Part shown: piece after piece, positions 61,514 to 64,000 of the stretch
Numbering within the stretch: the first letter of the stretch is position 1
Layout of the letters: every line of letters begins with the position of its first letter
Source: Desulfobacteraceae bacterium
GTDB lineage: Bacteria; Desulfobacterota; DSM-4660; Desulfatiglandales; Desulfatiglandaceae
NCBI GenBank assembly: GCA_030613055.1
Contig: JAUWMR010000015.1
Coordinates: 1 to 64,000, forward strand
DNA: 64,000 nucleotides
Direction: 5' to 3'
Translations under genes and position numbers: made by a program
The notes under the pieces: model-generated
Database searches by the model: none
Told to the model about the DNA's origin: nothing
The model's input: only the letters and a program-made list of their open reading frames with translations

Positions 61514-62527
61514 ATGTCTGGCAAACAAGCATCAAATCTTGAATATTTTCAATTCCGTGAACTGCATCCCGATGTGTTTATGGGAACGGCAAGCGACAGG
61601 TATGCTGGATGGATTGGCCAGATCTATTCAGGGCAACGTTATGCCGGAAACATAAACCGTCGCTCAAAGAGGATCGGCGGCAAGTCCTTTGATGAAGAAG
61701 TGCTTCCCGTTGAGAGCGTGGAAGAATATTTTTCGCATTTCCGTGTACTCGAGCTTGACTTTACCTTTTACCGGCTCCTGCTGGACAAGAATGGAAAATC
61801 CACCCCGAACCTCCATGTGCTCAGGGCCTACACTCAATATCTCAATAAAGAGGACCGGCTGATCCTGAAGGTTCCGCAAACTGTCTTTGCGAAAAGATTA
61901 TGGCGCAAGGGCACTCTTATTGAAAACGAAGAATACCTGAATCCTGAGATTTTCACTCACCAATTCTACGAACCCGCTTTAGGAGTTTTGGCTGCCTGGC
62001 TTGATGGCTTTATTTTTGAGCAGGAATACCAGCGCAAGCAGGATCGCACTTCCCCGAAAACATTAGCAGGCGAACTGGATGACTTCTTTGGCGCCATCCC
62101 AAAGGACAGCCGGTATCACGTTGAGATCAGAACCGACGCGCTTCTTTCCGGTCCCGTATTTGACGTACTTGAAAAGCACGGCATAGGCCATGTGCTGTCA
62201 CACTGGACCTGGCTGCCCCGGCTTTCGCACCAGTTCGCAATGTCCGGCCGGAGATTCCTGAACAGGGGCAAGCAATGCATCATCCGCTTGATGACCCCCC
62301 AGGGCATGCGCTACGAAGATGCCTATTCCAGGGCGCACCCATTTAATGCCATTATTGACGGCATGATGGACCCGCAAATGTTGGATGAAACAGTGGATAT
62401 CATGCATACTGCGATAGCAGACGGTGTTCAAGCCAATGTAATAGTAAACAACCGTTCCGGCGGCAACGCACCGCTCATCGCACAGAAGATAGCAAAACAG
62501 TTCCTTGAAGTGAAAACGGAACTATGA
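61514..62527 (+). CDS. DUF72 domain-containing protein
   Basis: 337 residues. DUF72 hallmarks are present: GTASDRYAGWIGQIYSG near the start, FSHFRVLELDFTFYRL, LILKVPQTVFAKRLWRKG, FIFEQEYQ and YHVEIRTD. The family adopts a TIM-barrel-like fold and its chemistry is not established. The N-terminal 'WxGxxY' element is slightly altered. It is co-directional with, and 39 bp after, the TrpF-like gene, so the two barrels may act together. No ribosome site is evident at the ATG. Confidence 0.85.
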   Translation: MSGKQASNLEYFQFRELHPDVFMGTASDRYAGWIGQIYSGQRYAGNINRRSKRIGGKSFDEEVLPVESVEEYFSHFRVLELDFTFYRLLLDKNGKSTPNLHVLRAYTQYLNKEDRLILKVPQTVFAKRLWRKGTLIENEEYLNPEIFTHQFYEPALGVLAAWLDGFIFEQEYQRKQDRTSPKTLAGELDDFFGAIPKDSRYHVEIRTDALLSGPVFDVLEKHGIGHVLSHWTWLPRLSHQFAMSGRRFLNRGKQCIIRLMTPQGMRYEDAYSRAHPFNAIIDGMMDPQMLDETVDIMHTAIADGVQANVIVNNRSGGNAPLIAQKIAKQFLEVKTEL

Positions 62528-62548
62528 CTGGCGGTCTTTCAGGACGGA

Positions 62549-62655
62549 AAAAAGAATCCACGCCCATAGGACGTGGCCTTGATTTGCCCCTGGACGGGAT
62601 TAAAGGCAGAGCCGATTGGCTCTGACCCCCGCATAGCGGGGGACGACGTGGATTT
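62549..62655. repeat. Inverted-repeat element with CCACG/CGTGG ends
   Basis: GAATCCACGCCCATAGGACG then TGG opens the element, CCCCGCATAGCGGGG is inside, and CGTGGATTTC closes it. Short relatives of the left end occur at about 33027 (GAATCCACGCCCAT) and 59794 (GAATCAACGCCCATAGAACG). Confidence 0.6.
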
Positions 62656-62715
62656 CTATAGCGATTAAACAGGTGGTATAGCGGGGGACGGTGGAGATTA
62701 TATGGCTGTTTAATA

Positions 62716-63651
62716 TTAAGGACTTTCACCCCAGACGTTATTTGTAAATGAGCTCTCCAGCCCGGTCAATTTTTTTACAAGGCCACCTCGCCTGAGGCAA
62801 CGTCTGTGGTCTTCGGCATGATTTTCTATAATCGACTTAAGGTATGTCATGTGGTTTTTAATAGCATCGAGATACAGGTCTTTGTCTATACGCCAGCGAT
62901 TCCTAAAATGATCTTTCATGTATTTGTACACACTCCCCAATTCATCCATAATTCTTCTTTTTACTACCTTGTAGAATCGAAACGACTTTTTTAGAAAATC
63001 AAACTCGCCTTTATAGCCTGAAATATATGCCTCCTTATATTCACGAAATAGAAAGAGCAGCTTTTCAAGATAGGTCCGGCTGGCCATCTGACCTAAAAGG
63101 TCACCGGTACCCAAAACTTTGCCAATCAGCTCATTTTCCTTTGACGTAAATACAATCTTTCCGGTTTTAAGATCATGGTCAGTGCACAGGATTGCACTCC
63201 GGCATATTCTGAAATTTTCTTGAGAATACCCTTTGACAATAAAATATCTTCTCATAAACTCTATGCTTCGACTGACGTGGAAGGGGGTGTATTTGGCCCC
63301 GGTACCTGTATTGTCATTAATCTCCTGGATATAACCGGTGTCATGCATTAGGGCGCTGATCAAACCTAAAGTAATGCTCTTATTGGAAAGATTATGACCG
63401 CGTATGCAGGCCCCATGCATCAACCTGGCCGTTGTTAAAAATGCGTCTATAGCGTGCTGGAGATCGTGATAACCGGTATTACACTCACGGTAACCCGGAT
63501 AATTGCCTGAAAAAAGCCTGACAATATCTTCGTATACCATGTCAACAGGCCCAAAATCAAAACCATTGGATATCATGAGGACGGTAGTCCTCACTTCATG
63601 CAAGACAGATTGAGGGTCTTCTATATCTAATAACGCATAGAGCTGGTTCAT
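62716..63651 (-). CDS. HD-domain phosphodiesterase-like protein
   Basis: 311 residues from ATG 63651, with GGAG 8 bases ahead. The helical HD domain contains YHDLQHAIDAFLTTARLMHG and LGLISALMHDTGYIQE, close to the YHNxxHxxD and HDxxH metal motifs of class I cyclic-nucleotide phosphodiesterases. RSAILCTDHD may supply another ligand. A long helical C-terminus follows. Hydrolysis of cAMP or cGMP is a reasonable guess given the cyclase gene 5.5 kb away, but the second metal motif is incomplete. An ATG at 63663 is an alternative start. Confidence 0.75.
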   Translation of the reverse strand: MNQLYALLDIEDPQSVLHEVRTTVLMISNGFDFGPVDMVYEDIVRLFSGNYPGYRECNTGYHDLQHAIDAFLTTARLMHGACIRGHNLSNKSITLGLISALMHDTGYIQEINDNTGTGAKYTPFHVSRSIEFMRRYFIVKGYSQENFRICRSAILCTDHDLKTGKIVFTSKENELIGKVLGTGDLLGQMASRTYLEKLLFLFREYKEAYISGYKGEFDFLKKSFRFYKVVKRRIMDELGSVYKYMKDHFRNRWRIDKDLYLDAIKNHMTYLKSIIENHAEDHRRCLRRGGLVKKLTGLESSFTNNVWGESP

Positions 63652-64000
63652 AAATTGCTCCATATGTTCACATTGTTAAGATTTTACTTATAATATCTTA
63701 ATCATTTCGATAAGAACACAAATGAAATACTTCACATCCAAGGTGTGAAACATTTCACCTTTTTTGTGCCCATTATTTTCCTTCACCGTATCTATTCAGG
63801 TTATTTAGGCTGTAGGGTAAAGCCTGTTATGGTTTCATCCCAAATCCTGAAAATAGCGTCCACCGGAAATGGTCGGAGATGTCTGGTTCTACACATGCCT
63901 TCATCTCAGGTTGACAGTCTCCGATACGATCTGTTATCATTTAATTTACAGCGTCTTCCGTTAAAAGGGTGGAAAATAAGACAGTACCAATGGCACACAT
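63652..64000. other. Terminal intergenic sequence
   Basis: A hairpin AGGTGTGAAA...TTTCACCT followed by TTTTTT lies at 63741-63766. It could terminate plus-strand transcription, though no plus-strand gene ends close by. The remaining sequence to the window end shows no supportable gene. Confidence 0.4.

Overview
The window reads as chromosomal DNA of an anaerobic, probably sulfate-reducing or syntrophic, Desulfobacterota-like (former Deltaproteobacteria) bacterium. This is inferred from gene content: an NfnAB/SudAB-type flavin transhydrogenase pair, an AprA-like flavoprotein with an AprB-like ferredoxin, a TAXI-type TRAP transporter, an ADP-forming acyl-CoA synthetase, several two-component systems, and many interspersed inverted repeats of the GGATTCCCGC...GCGGGAATGAC type. 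No rRNA, tRNA, CRISPR array or prophage was seen.

Layout. 1-4.4 kb is an accessory patch: a cut-off IS1182-like transposase, a DUF4145 protein, a possible PD-(D/E)XK nuclease, an unknown protein and a VapBC pair, punctuated by four copies of a 120-143 bp element with 18-bp terminal inverted repeats. 4.4-15.3 kb is a minus-strand catabolic cluster: GntR/FCD regulator, molybdopterin oxidoreductase, TAXI receptor and fused TRAP permease, ACMSD-like amidohydrolase, AprA-like flavoprotein, ferredoxin and an MFS carrier. 15.7-18.8 kb holds a RAYT transposase, a PemK-type toxin-antitoxin pair and a UPF0261 protein. 19.1-24.9 kb holds nfnAB-like genes, lepA and hemW. 24.9-36 kb is mostly signalling: a response regulator joined to a decapitated histidine kinase, an MBL-fold hydrolase, a large hybrid kinase and a LytTR/LytS pair, with an acyl-CoA synthetase/enoyl-CoA hydratase operon and a poly-gamma-glutamate hydrolase-like gene in between.

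36.2-46.1 kb (minus) holds an AT-rich aldehyde dehydrogenase and an envelope operon: membrane-anchored flavodoxin-SCP2 fusion, TPR protein, LolD/LolC-like ABC pair, LolA-like lipoprotein-sorting protein, isoprenylcysteine-type methyltransferase and an outer-membrane barrel. 46.2-54.6 kb (plus) is the most unusual part: LarE next to a YcaO-TPR protein, then myo-inositol-1-phosphate synthase, a fused inositol-1-P cytidylyltransferase/CDP-alcohol phosphotransferase and an HD-domain protein. The last three look like a di-myo-inositol-phosphate pathway with a candidate for its final phosphatase. A truncated methyltransferase and an AT-rich cytidylyltransferase/GlpT-like carrier pair follow. 54.6-64 kb has repeat-rich intergenic DNA, a GAF-adenylate cyclase, a kinase/receiver pair, a broken small gene, a TrpF-like barrel, a DUF72 protein and an HD phosphodiesterase-like protein.

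All assignments come from reading motifs by eye. No database search or computation was run.
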